64,000 nt of DNA from Elephas maximus indicus (GCF_024166365.1 NC_064827.1:54154635-54218634), one strand, 5' to 3'. Counted from the stretch's first letter, positions 33,571 to 46,967 are shown. Numbers and translations: made by a program. Notes: generated by a model not told the origin, from the sequence alone.

Positions 33571-33799
33571 GAGAATACTCATCCTGGCAAGACAGAGAAA
33601 CCTTAATCATTTCTCTGGCCTTGTCCTGCCTTATTCATTCCTCACCACCTGACCACACCCTCAAACCAATTCATATAGTACATCTGGCAGAAGGCCCTGA
33701 AAACTGGGAAGATTCAACAGTGCTCCTTCATGAAAATCACCGTAGTTGTGTAAGGAATGCTGGTACAGAATGAGGCAGCCCTTGAGAATCTTCCTTGAG

Positions 33800-33975
33800 G
33801 AGACAGGCCTGGCAGAAGAATCACCTCCTGGGCTTAATACCAGAGATCTAAGCTCCAGGCTAGCTTTACTGGAAGTATACCATGTGACCTGGGAAGCCAC
33901 TCAGTATCTTTGGGCTTCAGCTTCCTCAACTGATAAGTGGATAAATTAATCTCACTCCTGCTACGTGTTTTTTAG
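33800..33975 (+). mobile_element. MIR SINE, degraded
   Basis: 'catgtgacctgggaagccac', 'gggcttcagcttcctcaa' and 'tgataagtggataaat' are the MIR core (normally 'ctcagtttcctcatctgtaa'). Confidence 0.6.
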
Positions 33976-34004
33976 GTAAGATTCAAATTTATTAACATTA
34001 TTTA

Positions 34005-34590
34005 CGAGGCCCACCATGATCAGGACTCTACTGTCCACTGAAACCTTATCTTATCAAAATTCTTCTATTCCACTCCTTCCTTCATATTGTATTCCTATTT
34101 CAATGGACTTTGACCTCCCATGCTCTCTTCCCTCTAGACCTTTTTAGCATTATCCTTCCCTCTGTCTATATCATTCTTCCTCCTGCTCTAGCCTGAATAA
34201 ATCCTACTCATCCATCAGGTCTCAAATGAAACATTGCTTCCCACCGAATTCTTCTCTGCCCCCCATAAGATTAGTCTGACTCAGAATAGCATATGCCTAT
34301 CCATTTTGCATAGATACAAGAAATGAGGCTGCAGATTGATGTCCATTAGGTCTTTCCTGACCCAGAGGCTGGGTTACCTCCCCTTGCAGTATGCTCATAT
34401 AGAGATTTGAAATTTGCTTGGCCTTAAGGCCCATTATGTAATACCATTCTTTTTGTCCAGCATGTTCTACCCGCTAGACTGTAGGTTCTACAAGGGCAAG
34501 GACTGTGTCCAAGTTCATCTCAACATGTTCTATGCTGACCATAGTGCCTGGCCTGTAACAGGTGCTTAATTACTTGGTGAATAAACAAGG
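34005..34590 (+). mobile_element. L2 LINE 3' region
   Basis: 'actcatccatcaggtctcaa', 'ctagactgtaggttctac', 'aagggcaaggactgtgtcc', 'gtgcctggcctgtaacagg' and 'tgcttaattacttggtgaat' are in L2 3' order. No coding sequence survives. Confidence 0.75.
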
Positions 34591-35455
34591 AGGGACATAG
34601 TGACATAGTTTTAATAAACTTTTTTGAAAAATTTGTTAACATTTTTAAAATACCTATTTCTCCTATGCCTTAGACACAAAATAACATACATGTTCATGGC
34701 TAATACAAAATAAAAAAAAAAATCAAACCCTAGGAAAAAAATTATTTTAAAACTTTCAGGGATCATATAAAACTCCAACCTCAATGAAAGTAAAACTGAC
34801 ATTCCAAACATAAAATGGAAAAACACCAGTAGAAAAATATTTGCTAAATATTTGAAGAGCAAGGCGTTCATTATGTAATCTATTAAGAATAAATGCAAAT
34901 TCAAAGGAATAGTATCAAAACTCTAGGAGATAGTTAAGCAAAGGGCATAAACAGACAATGTAAGATAAAATACAATAATAAATACAGTGGATATGTTCAA
35001 TTTTATTGGAAATATTAGAAATGAAAACTAGAATAAGTAATGTAATACTTTATACCTCTATAAATAATAAATATGTTTAAACATTTTCTCTGGTGCCAGG
35101 AAACTTGTACAGAACATGGCTCAAGTAAATATTTCCAGCAGCAATGTGAAGTGGTAAGTTTTACAAAAACAATTTGACATGTATACCAACAATCATCTCA
35201 TAACTCATATCCTTTCATTCTATATTCCTATCTCTGAAGATTTGTCCTAATCTCCTAATAATCCAGTAAAGGAGAAAAGAGAGAGATCAATATCCACACA
35301 TATATATATTTAATGTGAAACAAATTAAAATGTCCAATCACATGAGGATAGTTAGCTAAATTTAGGAAGTCCACTTAATGAAACATTCATGTATTAAAAA
35401 TAAATATTGCAAAGACTACAAAAAATCATGGGACTTTATTTATTGACATAAAGCC
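34591..35455. other. Intergenic, no gene; possible old L1/HAL1 tail
   Basis: AT-rich. The part at 35090-35450 ('aaaatgtccaatcacatga', 'cattcatgtattaaaaata') resembles an old L1/HAL1 3' end. Nothing else recognised. Confidence 0.4.
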
Positions 35456-35560
35456 AAAAAAAAAAAAAAAAGTTGCTGTTGAGTCAATTCCAACTCATAG
35501 CAACCCTATAGGACAGAGTAGAATTGCTCCATAGAGTTTCCAAGGAGCACCTGATTGCTT
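35456..35560 (-). mobile_element. AfroSINE, truncated
   Basis: Poly-A run, then 'gttgagtcaattccaactc', 'ccctataggacagagtag' and 'tttccaaggagcacctg'. The tRNA-like head is missing where the L1 begins. Confidence 0.85.
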
Positions 35561-35644
35561 CAACAAGTTCTCAAAAATAGAATCAAGGGATGTTCCGGAA
35601 GAAAGTGCTTTCCTGAAATTACCAGAGGCAGAATAAAAAAAATT

Positions 35645-36491
35645 AATATACAGAATTCTTCAAGACATCAGGAATGAGATCAGGAAGGAGATAAGGCAAT
35701 ATGTAGAACAAGCAAAGGAACACACAGATAATGTAGTTGAAATTAAAAAGGTTATTCAAGAACATAACAAAAAATTTAATATGCAAGAATCCATAGAGAG
35801 ACGGCAATCAGAAATTCAGAAGGTTAATAAAATTACAGAATTAGACAACTCAGTAGAAAGTCAGAGGAGCAGAATTGTGGAAGTGCAGGCCAGAATTAGT
35901 GAGATTGAATACAAAATACTTGACACCAATATATTTGAAGAAAAATCAGATAAAAGGATTTTAAAAAATGAAGAAATCCTAAGAATCATGTGGAATTCTA
36001 TCAAGAGAAATAACACACGAGTGATTGAAGTATCAGAACAGGGAGGGATAACAGAATATAGAGAGAGAATTGTTGAAGATTTGTTGGCAAAAAACGTCCC
36101 AGATATTGTGAAAGATGAGAAAATATCTATCCAAGATGTTCATCGAACTCCACATAAAGTGCAATTCAAAAAAAAGTCACCAAGACATATTACAATGAAA
36201 CTTGCCAAAACCAAAGATAAAGAGAGAATTTTAAGAGCAGCTAGGGATATTAAAAAAAAAAAAAAAGTCACCTACAAAGGAGAGTCAATAAGAATAAACT
36301 CGGACTACTCGGCAGAAACCATGCAGGCAAGAAGGCAATGGGATGACTTAAACAAAGAATTGAATGAAAAAAACTGCAAGCCAAGAATCACATATCCAGC
36401 AAAGCCACCTCTCAAATATGAAGGTGAAATTAGGAAATTTCCAGATAAACAGAAGTTTACGGAATTTGTAAAAACCAAACCAAAACTATAA
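35645..36491 (+). pseudogene. L1 ORF1 (RNA-binding protein), 5'-truncated
   Basis: ORF1p packages L1 RNA as a trimer. A coiled-coil part (about 35781-35980, MQESIERRQSEIQKVNKITE onward) is followed by the RRM-like region (KIHRTP-type sequence VHRTPHKVQF near 36138) and the C-terminal domain with KNCKPRITYPAKPPLKYEGE near 36370. The frame from 35781 is open for 236 codons; upstream coiled-coil sequence is out of frame. Compare the complete but broken ORF1 at 59503-60502. Confidence 0.85.
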
Positions 36492-36981
36492 GAAATACTA
36501 AAGGGAGTTCTCTGGTTAGAAAATCAATAATATCAGATATCAATCCAAGACTAGAACACTGAAAAGAGCAATCAGATGTCAGTCCAGACAGGAAAATCAT
36601 GAAAATAAATCAAGATAAAAAAACACTCAAAACAGGGAAAAAGATGATGTCATTACATAAAAGAAGAAAACATTAAAACAATAAACAGAGACTAAGAAAT
36701 GCAGTCATAGATCTTCCACATGGAGAGGAAGACAAGGTGATATAAAGATATAAAAGTTAGGTTAAACTTAGAAAAATAGGCATAAATATTAAGACAACCA
36801 CAAAGGAGACTAACAATCCTATTCATCAAAATAAAACACAGGAAAAAAATAGAGACTCTGAAGAAACAAAATCAATTACAACGAATAAGAGGAAAAGACA
36901 ATACATAAAGATAAACTACTCAGCACAAAAATTATGTGAGAAAAAGAAACTGTCAACAACACACAAAAAAAAGACATCAAA

Positions 36982-39900
36982 ATGACAGCACTAAACACAT
37001 ATCTATCCATGATTACACTGAATGTAAATGGACTAAATGCACCAATAGACAGTGGCAGAATGGATTAAAAAAACACAATCTGTCTATACTCTGCCTATAA
37101 AAGGCACACCTTAGACTTAGAGACACAAACAAACTCAAACTCAAGGGATGGAAAAAATACATATCGAGCAAACAACAAACAAAAACGAGCAGGAGTAGCA
37201 GTATTAATTTCTGACAAAATAGACTTTAAAGTTAAATCCACTGCAAAGGGTAAGGAAGGACACTATATAATGATTAAAGGGACAATATACCAGGAGGATA
37301 TAACCATATTAAATATTTATTCACCCAATGACAGGGCTGCAAGATATATAAAACAAACTCTAACAGCATTGAGAAGTGAGATAGACAGCTCCCCAGTTAT
37401 ACTAGGAGACTTCAACATACCACTATAGGTGAAGGACAGAACATCCAGAAAGAAGCTCAGTAAAGACATGGAAGATCTAAATGCCACAATCAGCCAACTT
37501 GACCTCATAGACATATACAGAACACTCCACCCAACAGCAGCCAAATATACTTTCTTTTCCAAGGCACATGGAACATTCTCTAGAATACATCACATATTAG
37601 GTCATAAAACAAGCCTTAGCAGAATCCAAAACACTGAAATATTACAAAGCATCTCTTCTGACCATAAGGCCATAACACTAGAAATCAATAATAGAAAAAG
37701 CAGGGAAAAGAAATCAAACACTTGGAAACTGAACAATACCCTGCTCAAAAAAGACTGGGTTATAGAAGACATGAAGGGTGGAATAAAGAAATTCATATAA
37801 TCCAAAGAGAATGAAAACCGTTCCTTCAGAACCTTTGGAACGCAGTGAAAGCAGTGCTCAGAGGCCAATTTATATCAATAAACGCACACATACTAAAAGA
37901 AGAAAGGGCCAAAATCAAAGGATTATCCCTACCACTTGAACAAATGGAAAGAGAGCAACAAAAGAAACCCTCAAACATCAGAAGAAAGCAAATAATAAAA
38001 ATTAGAGCAGAATTAAATGAAATAAAGAATAGAAAAACAATTAAAAGAGTTAACAAGACCAAAAGCTGGTTCTTTGAAAAAATTAACAAAATTGATAAAC
38101 CACTGGCCAACCTGACAAAATAAAAACAGGAAAGGAAGCAAATAACCCAAATAAGAAATGAGATGGGTGATATCACAACAGACCCAACTGAAATTAAAAG
38201 AATCATATCACATTACTATGAAAAATTGCACTTTAACAAATTTGAAAACCTAGAAGAAATGGATGAATTCCTAGAAACACACTGCCTACTTTAACACAAA
38301 CAGAGGTAGAACAACTAAATAAACTTATAACAAGAGATTGAAAAGGTAATTAAAAAACTCCCAACAACAACAACAAAAAAAACCCTGGCCCAGACGGCTT
38401 CACTGCAGAGTTCTACCAAACTTTCAGAGAAGAGTTAACACCACTACTACTGAAGGTATTTCAGAGCATAGAAAAGGACAGAATGCTATTAAACTCATTC
38501 TAGAAGCTAGCAAATCCCTGATACCAAAACCAGGTAAAGACCCCACAAAAAAAGAAAATTTCAGACCTATTATATCCCTCATGAACCTAGATGCAAAAAT
38601 CCTCAACAAAATCCTAGGCGATAGAATTCACCAACACATCAAGAAAATAATTCACCATGACCAAGTGGGATTCATTTTCATACCAGGTGTGCAGGGATGG
38701 TTCAACATTAGAAAAACAATTAATGTAATCCATCATATGAATAAAATAAAAGACAAGAACCACAGGATCGTATCAATTGATGCAGAAAAGGCATTTGACA
38801 AAGTTCAACTCCGGTTTATGATGGAAACTCTCAGCAAAATAGGAATAGAGAAAAATTCCTTAACATAATAAAGGGCATTTATACAAAGCCAACAGCCAAC
38901 ATCATCCTAAATGGAGAGAGTCTAAAAGCATTCCCCCTGAGATCGGGAACCAGAAAAGGATGCCCTTTATCACCACTCTTAGTCAACATTGAGCTGGGGC
39001 TCCTAGCCAGAGCAATCAGGCTAGATAAAGAAATAAAGGGCACCCAGATTGGTAAGGAACAACTAAAAGTATCTCTATTTACAGATGACATGATCTTATA
39101 CACAGAAAACCCTAAAGAATCCTCAAGAAAACTACTGAAACTATTAGAGGAGCTCAGCAAAGCATCACGATACAAGATAAACATACAAAAATCAGTTAGA
39201 TTCCTCTACACCAACAAAAAGAACATCAAAGAGGAAATCACCAAATCAATACCATTGACAGTAGCCCCCAAGAAGATAAAATACTTAGGAATAATCTTAC
39301 CAGAGACATAAAAGACCTGTACAAAGAAAATTACAAGAAACTACTGCAAGAAACCCGAAGAGGAAAAACGTACCTTGCTCATGGATAGGAAGACTTAGCA
39401 TTGTAAAAATGTCTGCTCTACGAAAAGCGGTCTATAGATACAATGCAATTCTAATCCAAATTCCAATGACATTTTTTAATGAGATGGAGAAACAAATCAA
39501 CTTCATATGGAAGGGAAACAGACCCCGGATAAGTAAAGCATCACTGAAAAAGAAAAACAGAGTAGGAAGCTTCATTCTACCTAATTTTAGAGACTATTAT
39601 ACTGCCACAGTAGTCAAAACAGCCTGGTACTGGTACAACAGAGACACAGACTAATGGAACAGAATGGAGAATCCAGACATAAACCTATGCGCATATGAGC
39701 AGCTGATATTTGACAAAGGCCCAAAGTCAGTTAAATGGGAAAAAGACAGTCTCTTTAACAAATGGTGCTGGCATAATGATATCCATCTGCAAAAAAATGA
39801 AACAAGGCCTATACCTCACACCATGCACAAAAACGAACTCAAAATGAATCAAAGGACTAAATATAAAAACTAAAACGATAAAGATCATGGAAGAAAAAAT

Positions 39901-40767
39901 AGGGACAATGCTAGGAGCCCTAACAAATGGCATAAACAGTATACAAAACATTACTAACAATGCACAAACACCAGAAGAGAAACTAGATAACTGGGAGCTC
40001 CTAAAAATCAAACACCTATGCTCATCCAAAGACTTCACCAAAGAAGTAAAATGATTACCTAGAGACTGGGAAAAAGTTTTTAGCTATAACATTTCTGATC
40101 AGCTTCTGATTTCTAAAATCTACATGATACTAAAAAAACTTAACTACCTAAAGACAAATAACCCAGTTAAAAAATGGGCAAAGAATATGAACAAGCACTT
40201 CACTAAAGAAGACATTCAGGTAGCTAACAGATACACAAGGAAATGCTCACGATCTTTAGCCATTAGAGAAATGCAATTCAAAACTACAATGAGATTCCAT
40301 CTCACTCCAACAAGACTGGCATTAATCCAAAAAACACAAAGTAATAAATGTTGGGGAGGTTGTGGAGAGACTGGAACACTTACATACTGCTGGTGGGAAT
40401 GTAAAACGGTACAACCACTTTGGAAGCCGATTTGGTGCTTCCTTAAAAAGCTAGAAATAGACTACCATACAATCCAGCAATCCCACTCCTTAGAATATAT
40501 CCTAGAGAAATAACAGCCTTTACATGAACAGATATATGCACACCCATGTTCACTGCAGCACTGTTTACAGTGGCAAAAAGATGGAAGCAACCGAGGTGCC
40601 CATCAACGGATGAATGGATAAATAAATTATGGTATATTCACACAATGGAATACTACACATTGATAAAGAACAGTGACGAATCTGTGAAACATTTCATAAC
40701 ATGGAGGAATCTGGAAGGCATTATACTGAGCAAAATTGTCAGTTGCAAAAGGACAAATACTGTATGA
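36982..40767 (+). pseudogene. L1 ORF2 (endonuclease-reverse transcriptase), decayed
   Basis: Span of about 1262 codons, close to the L1 norm. It begins MTALNTYLSMITLNVNGLNA, the usual ORF2 start. Readable blocks: endonuclease C-terminal part ISQLDLIDIYRTLHPTAAKY with SSDHKAITLE (37429-37800), RT blocks [20 protein letters not shown] and [12 protein letters not shown] (38581-38868), a catalytic box reading FTDD instead of FADD (about 39079), and the C-terminal region with SPSLAIRE-like sequence and the ...RCPSTDEWINKLWYIHTMEY end (40546-40767). There are multiple stops and frame changes. Not functional. Confidence 0.88.
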
Positions 40768-40825
40768 GATCACTATTATAACAACTTGAGAAATAGTTTA
40801 AATGGGGAAGAAAATATTCTTTGAT

Positions 40826-40840
40826 GGGAGGGAGGGAGGG
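40826..40840 (+). other. G-quadruplex-capable tract in L1 3' UTR
   Basis: Four GGG runs separated by single A residues (gggagggagggaggg). Equivalent tracts occur in the L1s at 45880-45899 (plus strand) and about 55151-55176 (C-rich on the plus strand). L1 3' UTRs of other mammals also carry such tracts. Confidence 0.75.
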
Positions 40841-41764
40841 AGAGGGGTATTCACTGAATAGATAGTAGACAAGAACTATTTCAGGTGAAGAAGACAACAC
40901 AATACAGAAGGGGTCAGCACAACTGGACGAAACCAAAAGCAAAGAAGTTTCCTGAATAAACTGAACACTTCAAAGGCCAGCATAGGCGGGTGGGGGTTTG
41001 GGGACCATGGTTTCAGGAGACATCTAAGTCAACTGGCATAATAAAATCTTTTAAGAAAACATTCTGCATCTCACTTTGGGAGTGGCATCTGGGGTCTTAA
41101 ACACTAGCAAGCAGCTACCTAAGATGCATCAATTGGTCTCAACCCACCTGGAGCAAAGGAAAATGAAGAACACCAAAGATACAAGGTAATTATGAGCCCA
41201 AGAGACGGAAAGGGCCACATAAAGCAGAGACTACATCAGCCTAAGACCAGAAGAATTAGATGGTGCCCAGCTATAACCGATGACTGTCCTGACAGGGAAC
41301 ACAACAGATATCCCCTAAGGGAGCATGAGAGCAGTGGGATGCAGACCTCAAATTCTCATAAAAAGACCAGACTTAATGGTCTAACTGAGACTAGAAGGAC
41401 GCCAGTGTTCATGGTCCCCAGACCTTCTGTTAGCCCAAGACAGGAACCATTCCCAAAGCAAATTCTTCAGACAGGGATTGGACTGGAATATGGGATAGAA
41501 AATGATACTGGTGAGGACTGAGCTTCATGGATCAGATAGACACATGAGACTATGTTGGCAGCTCCTGTCTAGATGGGAGAAGAGAGGGCAGATGTGGCCA
41601 GAAGCTGGCCAAATGGACACGAAAATAGAGAGTGGAAAGGAGTATGCTGTCTCATTGAGGGGAGAGCAACTAGGAGTATATAACAAGGTGTATATAAATA
41701 CTTGTATGAGAGACTGACTTGATTTTTAAACTTTCTCTTAAAGTACAATAAAAAATTTTTTTTT

Positions 41765-42889
41765 GATGGAGAAAAGACAGCCTCTCTAACAAATGGTGCT
41801 GGCATAACTGGATATTCATCTGCAAAAAAAATGAAACAAGACCCATACTTCACACCATGTAGAAAAACTAATTCAAAATGGAAGAAAGACCTAAATATAA
41901 AATCTAAAGCAATAAAGACCATGAAAGAAAAAATAGGGACAATGCTAGGAGCCCTAATACATAGTCTAAACCAAACATAAGCCATAACTAACAATGCACA
42001 AACATCAGAACAGAAACTAGATAACTGGGAGCTCCTAAAAATCAAACACTTATGCTCATCAAAAGACTTCACCAAAAGAGTAAAAAGAAAACGTACAGAC
42101 TGGGAAAAAAAAAATTTGGCTACAACATATCCCATCAGAGTCTAATCTCTAAAATCTACAAGATACTGCAAAACCTCAACAAGAAAAAGACAAATAACCC
42201 AATTAAAATATGGGCAAAGGATATGAACAGACACCTCACCAAAGAAGACATTCAGGTGGCTAACAGATATATGGGGAAATGCTCACGATTATTAGCCATT
42301 AGAGAAACGCAAATCAAAACAGCAATGAGATACCATCTCACCCCAAAAAGGCTGGCACTAACCCAAAAAACACAAAATAATAAATGTTAGAGAGGTTGTG
42401 CAGAGACTGGAACACTTATACACTGCTGGTGTGAATGTAAAATGGTACAAACACGTTGGAAAGAGATTTGATGCTTTTTTAAAAAGCTAGAAGTACTATA
42501 GGATCCAGCAATCCCACTCCTTGGAGTATGTCCTAGAGAAATAAGAGCTGTCACACAAATAGATATATGCACACCGATGTTCATTACAGCACTGTTCACA
42601 AAAAGATGGAAACAACATAGGTCCCCATCAGCAGAAAAATGGATAAACAAATTATTGTATATACACATAATGAAAAACTATGCAACGATAAAGAATAATG
42701 AAGAATCTGTGAAACATCTCACAACATGAAGGAATCTGGAAGGCATTATATGAGTGAGTCAGTCACAAAAGGACAAATATTGTATGAGACCACTATTATA
42801 AGAACTCAAGAAAAAAATTAAAAACAGAAGAAAACATTCTTTGACGGTTACAAGAGTGGGGAGAGAGGAAGAGGGGAATTCACTAAGAA
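41765..42889 (+). mobile_element. L1 LINE fragment (ORF2 3' end and part of 3' UTR)
   Basis: Begins at the ORF2 position matching 39735 ('aaaagacagcctctctaac') and runs through [20 protein letters not shown]-like sequence (42052-42390) to the start of the 3' UTR, where a SINE and then the left end of duplication copy B follow. The 3' UTR is cut short, unlike normal L1 truncation, which suggests a rearrangement. Confidence 0.85.
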
Positions 42890-42892
42890 GAT

Positions 42893-43051
42893 AAAACCAA
42901 AACCCAGTGCCGTCGAGTCAATTCCAGCTCATAGCGACCCTATAGGACAGAGTAGAACTGCCCCATAGAGTTTCCAAGGAGCCCCTGGCAGATTCAAACT
43001 GCCGACCCTTTCATTAGTAGCCAAGCTCTTAACCACTGTGCCACCAGAGCT
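42893..43051 (-). mobile_element. AfroSINE at the left boundary of duplication copy B
   Basis: Complete antisense element: 'cccagtgccgtcgagtcaa', 'cctataggacagagtagaac', 'aaggagcccctggcagat' and 'gtgccaccagagctc'. It lies exactly between the L1 fragment and the first base similar to copy A. Confidence 0.92.
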
Positions 43052-43650
43052 CAATATATTAAGATATATTCATATATTTCAATATTTTTACACCAATTCA
43101 GTGGATTTTGAGTATTGTAATTTCTATAATATAGGGATCACACCTTTTCCTTGTAAGTGCTACTAGATTAACTTATACCCTAAGCTTTGAGGAACCAAGT
43201 GGCCAGGAAAAGTACAATATAAAGGGTATCGGTAGATTCACTGACATACTCTGCAGCTTCCTTGAATTTAAAACATAATGTCAGCACCCTATATCAAAAA
43301 CGTATTACTAAATGCTGACTTTTTTTTCCTCATTGACGATCCTCCATCCCACTTCCATTCAGGACTATATTTGTGCAGACCCTTTACATTTGTATGTAGA
43401 CACTTCTACCTGCATGTGCAAATATATACACATGTAAAATACAGTTACACATTTAGATAATATGTGATTGCTTTCACTAAATTTAGTCCTGCAAAAAAAA
43501 ATCATAAAGTAGCTCAAAAATCTACTACAGTTATTATATTTGTATATTATATGCATAAAATTTTGCATACTTTATAATAGACTAGCTTTACAGTTGATTT
43601 TATACTCTTTGTAACCCCCCCAAAATTTCTTATTATGAGACCTGTTATAT

Positions 43651-46600
43651 AATGCAGAAAAGGCATTAGACAGCGTTCAACACCCATTCCTGATAAAAAC
43701 TCTGAATAAAATAGGTATAGAAGGGAAATTTCCTAACATAATAAAGGGCATCTACATAAAACCAAAGGCCAACATCATTCTTAACGGAGAGAGGCTTAAA
43801 ACATTTCCCTTGAGAATAGGAACAAGGCAAGGATGCCCTTTATCACCACTCCTGTTTAACATTGTGCTGGAAGTTCTAGCTAGAGCAATAAGGCAAGAAA
43901 AAGAAATAAAAGCCATCCAAATCAGTAATGAAGACGTTAAACTATCCCTATTTGCAGATGATATGATACTATACAAAGAAAATCCAAAAGACTCCACAAG
44001 AAAACTATTGGAACTAATAGATTCAGCAGAGTCACAGGATACAGGATAAACATACGAAAATCAGTTGGATTCCTATACATCAATACAGTGAACAATGAAA
44101 TCAGGAAACAGTACCATTTATAATAGCTCTTAAGAAGTAAACATTTAGGAATAAATCTAACCAGGGATGTAAAAGACGTATACAAAAAAAACTACAAAAC
44201 ACAACTGCAAGAAACCAAAAGAATCTACATAAATGGAAAAACATAGCCTGCTCATAGATAGGTAGACTCAACATTGTGAAAATGACAATTCTACCCAAAG
44301 CAATTTACAAATACAATGCCATCCCAATCCAAAAACCAACAACATTCTTTAAAGAGACGGAAAAACTTATCATAACTTGAGATGGAAAGGGAAGAAGCGC
44401 CAGATAAGTAAAGAACTATTGAAGAAGAAGAATAAAGTAGGAGGACTCACACTACCTGATCTCAGAACCTACTATACAGCAACAGTAGTCAAAACAGCCT
44501 GGTACAGTAGGACAGAAACTTTGGACAATGGAACAGAATTGAGAACCCAGACGTAAATCCATCCACCTATGGTCACCTTATCTTTGACAAGGGCCTAAAG
44601 TCTATCAAATGGGGAAAAGACAGTCTGACAAAACTGGATGTCCATCTGCAAAAGAGTGAAACAGGACCCATACCTCACACTATATACAAAAACTAATTCA
44701 AAATGGATCAAAGACCTAAATACAAAGCCAAAAAAAATGAAGTTCATGGAAGAAAAAATAGGATCAATGCTAGAGGCCCTAATACACAGCATTAACAGGA
44801 CACAAACCACAACCAACAACACATAAACTCTAGAAAAAAGATCAGCTAAATAACTGGGATCTTCTAAAAATTAAACACTTATGCTCATCCAAAGACTTCA
44901 CCAAAAGAGTAAAAAGAGAACCTACAGACTGGGAAAAAAAAAAAATGGCTCTTAGAAATCACACAAAGGACTAATCTCTAAAATCTGTGAGAAAATCCAA
45001 CACCTCTACAACAAAAAGACAAATAATCCAATTTAAAAACAGGCAAAGGAAAGGAACAGACACTTCACCAAAGAAGACAATCAAGCAGCCAGCAAGCACA
45101 TGAGGAAATGATCACTAGCTATTAGAGAAATGCAAATCAAAACCAAAATGAGATAACATTTCACCCTGGCATTACTGGCACAAACCAATTTAAAAAAAAA
45201 CAGGAAATAACAAATGTTGGTGAGGCTGTGGGGAGATCAGAACTCTTATGCATTGTTGGTGGGAACGCAAGATGATACAATCATTTTGGAAAATGATATG
45301 GCGCTTCCTTAGAAAGTTAGAAATACAAATACCATATGATCCAGCAATCCCACTCCTACGAATATATCCTAGAGAAATCAGAGTTGTCACATGAATAGAC
45401 ATATGCATACCCATGTTCGTTGCAGCATTGTTCACAATAGCAAAAAGATGGAAACAACCTAGATGCCCATCAACAGATGAATAGAAAGACAAACTATGAT
45501 ACATAAACACAATGAGTATTCAAAAAAACCAAAAAACCAAACCCAGTGCCGTAGAGTTGATTCCAACTCATAGCGACCCTATAGGACAGAGTAGAACTGC
45601 CCCACAGAGTTTCCAAGGAGCACCTGGCGGACTCGAACTGCCGACCCTTTGGTTAAGCAGCTGTAGCACTTAACCACTACACCACCAGGGTTTTCCAAAG
45701 GAGTATTAAGCAACAAAAAAGAACAACAATGAATCTGTGCAGCATCTCATAACATAGATGAATCTGGAGGGTATTATGCTGAGCAAAATAAGTCAATCAC
45801 AAAAGGACAAATATTGTATGAGACCACTACTGTACTGAAAAGGTTTACACACAAAAAGAAACAATCTTTGATGGTTACGAGGGAGGGGAGGGGTGGGGAT
45901 GAAAAAACACTAAATAGACATTAGATAAGTGGTAACTTTGGTGAAGGGTAAGACAGTACACAATACTGGGGAAGCCAGCATAACTTCTACAAGTCAAGGT
46001 CATAGAAGCTCCATAAAAAAAAAAAGGTCGTAGAAGCTCCATAGACATATCCAAACTCCTTGAGGGACCAAACTGCTAGGCTGAGAGCTGTGGGGAGCAT
46101 GGTCTCAGGGAACATCTAGCTCGACTGGCAAAACATAGCTTATAAAAAATATGTTCTACATTCTACTTTGGTGAGTAGCATCTGGGGTCTTAAAAGCCTG
46201 TGAGTGGCCATCTAGGATACTGCACTGGTCTCACCCCTTTGGGAGCAAGGAAGAATGAAGAAAACTAAAGATATAAGGGAAAGATTAGTCCAAAGGACTA
46301 ATGGACCACACCTACCACCGCCTCCACCAGACTAAGTCCAGTACAACTAGATGGTGCATGGCTACCATCACTGACTACTCTGACAGGGATCACGATAGAG
46401 GGTCCTGGATAGAGCTGGAGAAAAATGTAGAACAAAATTCTCACTCAAAAAGAAAGACCCAGACTTGCTGGCCTGACAGAGACTGGAGAAATCCTGAAAG
46501 TTTGGCCCCCAGACACCCTTTTGGCTTAGTAATGAAGTCACTCCTGAGGTTCACCCTTCAGCCAAAGACTGGACAAGCCCATAAAACAAAACAAGATTAA

Positions 46601-46797
46601 AGGGGTACACTAGCTCTGGGGCAAGGACTAGAAGGCTGGAGGGTACAGGAAAACTGGTAATAGGGAACCCAACGTTCAGAAGGGAGAGTGTTGACATGCC
46701 TAGGGTTGTTAACCAATTTCATAAAACAATATGTGTACTGTTTAATCAGCAACTAGTTTGTTCTGTAAACCTTCATCTAAAATACAATTTTAAAAAA
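43651..46797 (+). mobile_element. L1 LINE, 5'-truncated, inserted in copy B
   Basis: Starts inside the reverse transcriptase ('aatgcagaaaaggcattag', D-A-E-K-A region), keeps an intact-looking catalytic FADD (about 43950), the ORF2 C-terminus and a full 3' UTR ending in 'aaaatacaattttaaaaaaa'. The 3' UTR is of the same type as the fragment at 18875-19462. The ORF2 part is heavily interrupted. I found no clear target-site duplication. Copy A is uninterrupted at about 6180. Confidence 0.92.
45521..45700 (-). mobile_element. AfroSINE inside the L1
   Basis: Complete antisense SINE flanked by 'gagtatt' at 45514-45520 and 45701-45707. It postdates the L1, which itself postdates the duplication. Confidence 0.93.
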
Positions 46798-46967
46798 AGT
46801 TTCGGATATGTTTAGGTAAAATATCTTTATGTTATCTAAGAGTTTCAGTGGTCAATCAAAAAGAGACTTAGGGAATAACATATTTAAAATGTGTGTCTTC
46901 CTACACCACCCTGATGTTTTGGTGTAAATTGACACCTTAACAATCCTTTCATTAATGTTGATCAATA

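Larger units (their letters stand above)
35575..41762 (+). mobile_element. L1 LINE, 5'-truncated, 6.2 kb
   Basis: Contains the C-terminal two-thirds of ORF1, the ORF1-ORF2 spacer, all of ORF2 and a ~1 kb 3' UTR ending in 'aaagtacaataaaaaat'. The 3' UTR carries a G-rich tract (40826-40840) and the 'ctggggtcttaaacactag' block seen in the other L1s here. The 5' UTR and ORF1 start are absent. A second L1 fragment follows directly. Confidence 0.93.

Noticed and set aside
33338-33652. A 104-codon frame in a repeat-poor stretch
   Set aside because: No motif is recognised, and the region resembles an old LTR end. Length is within chance expectation.
35781-36491. A 236-codon open frame with coiled coil resembling a host protein
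   Set aside because: It is L1 ORF1, followed by ORF2 and the L1 3' UTR, and similar to the ORF1 at 59503-60502.
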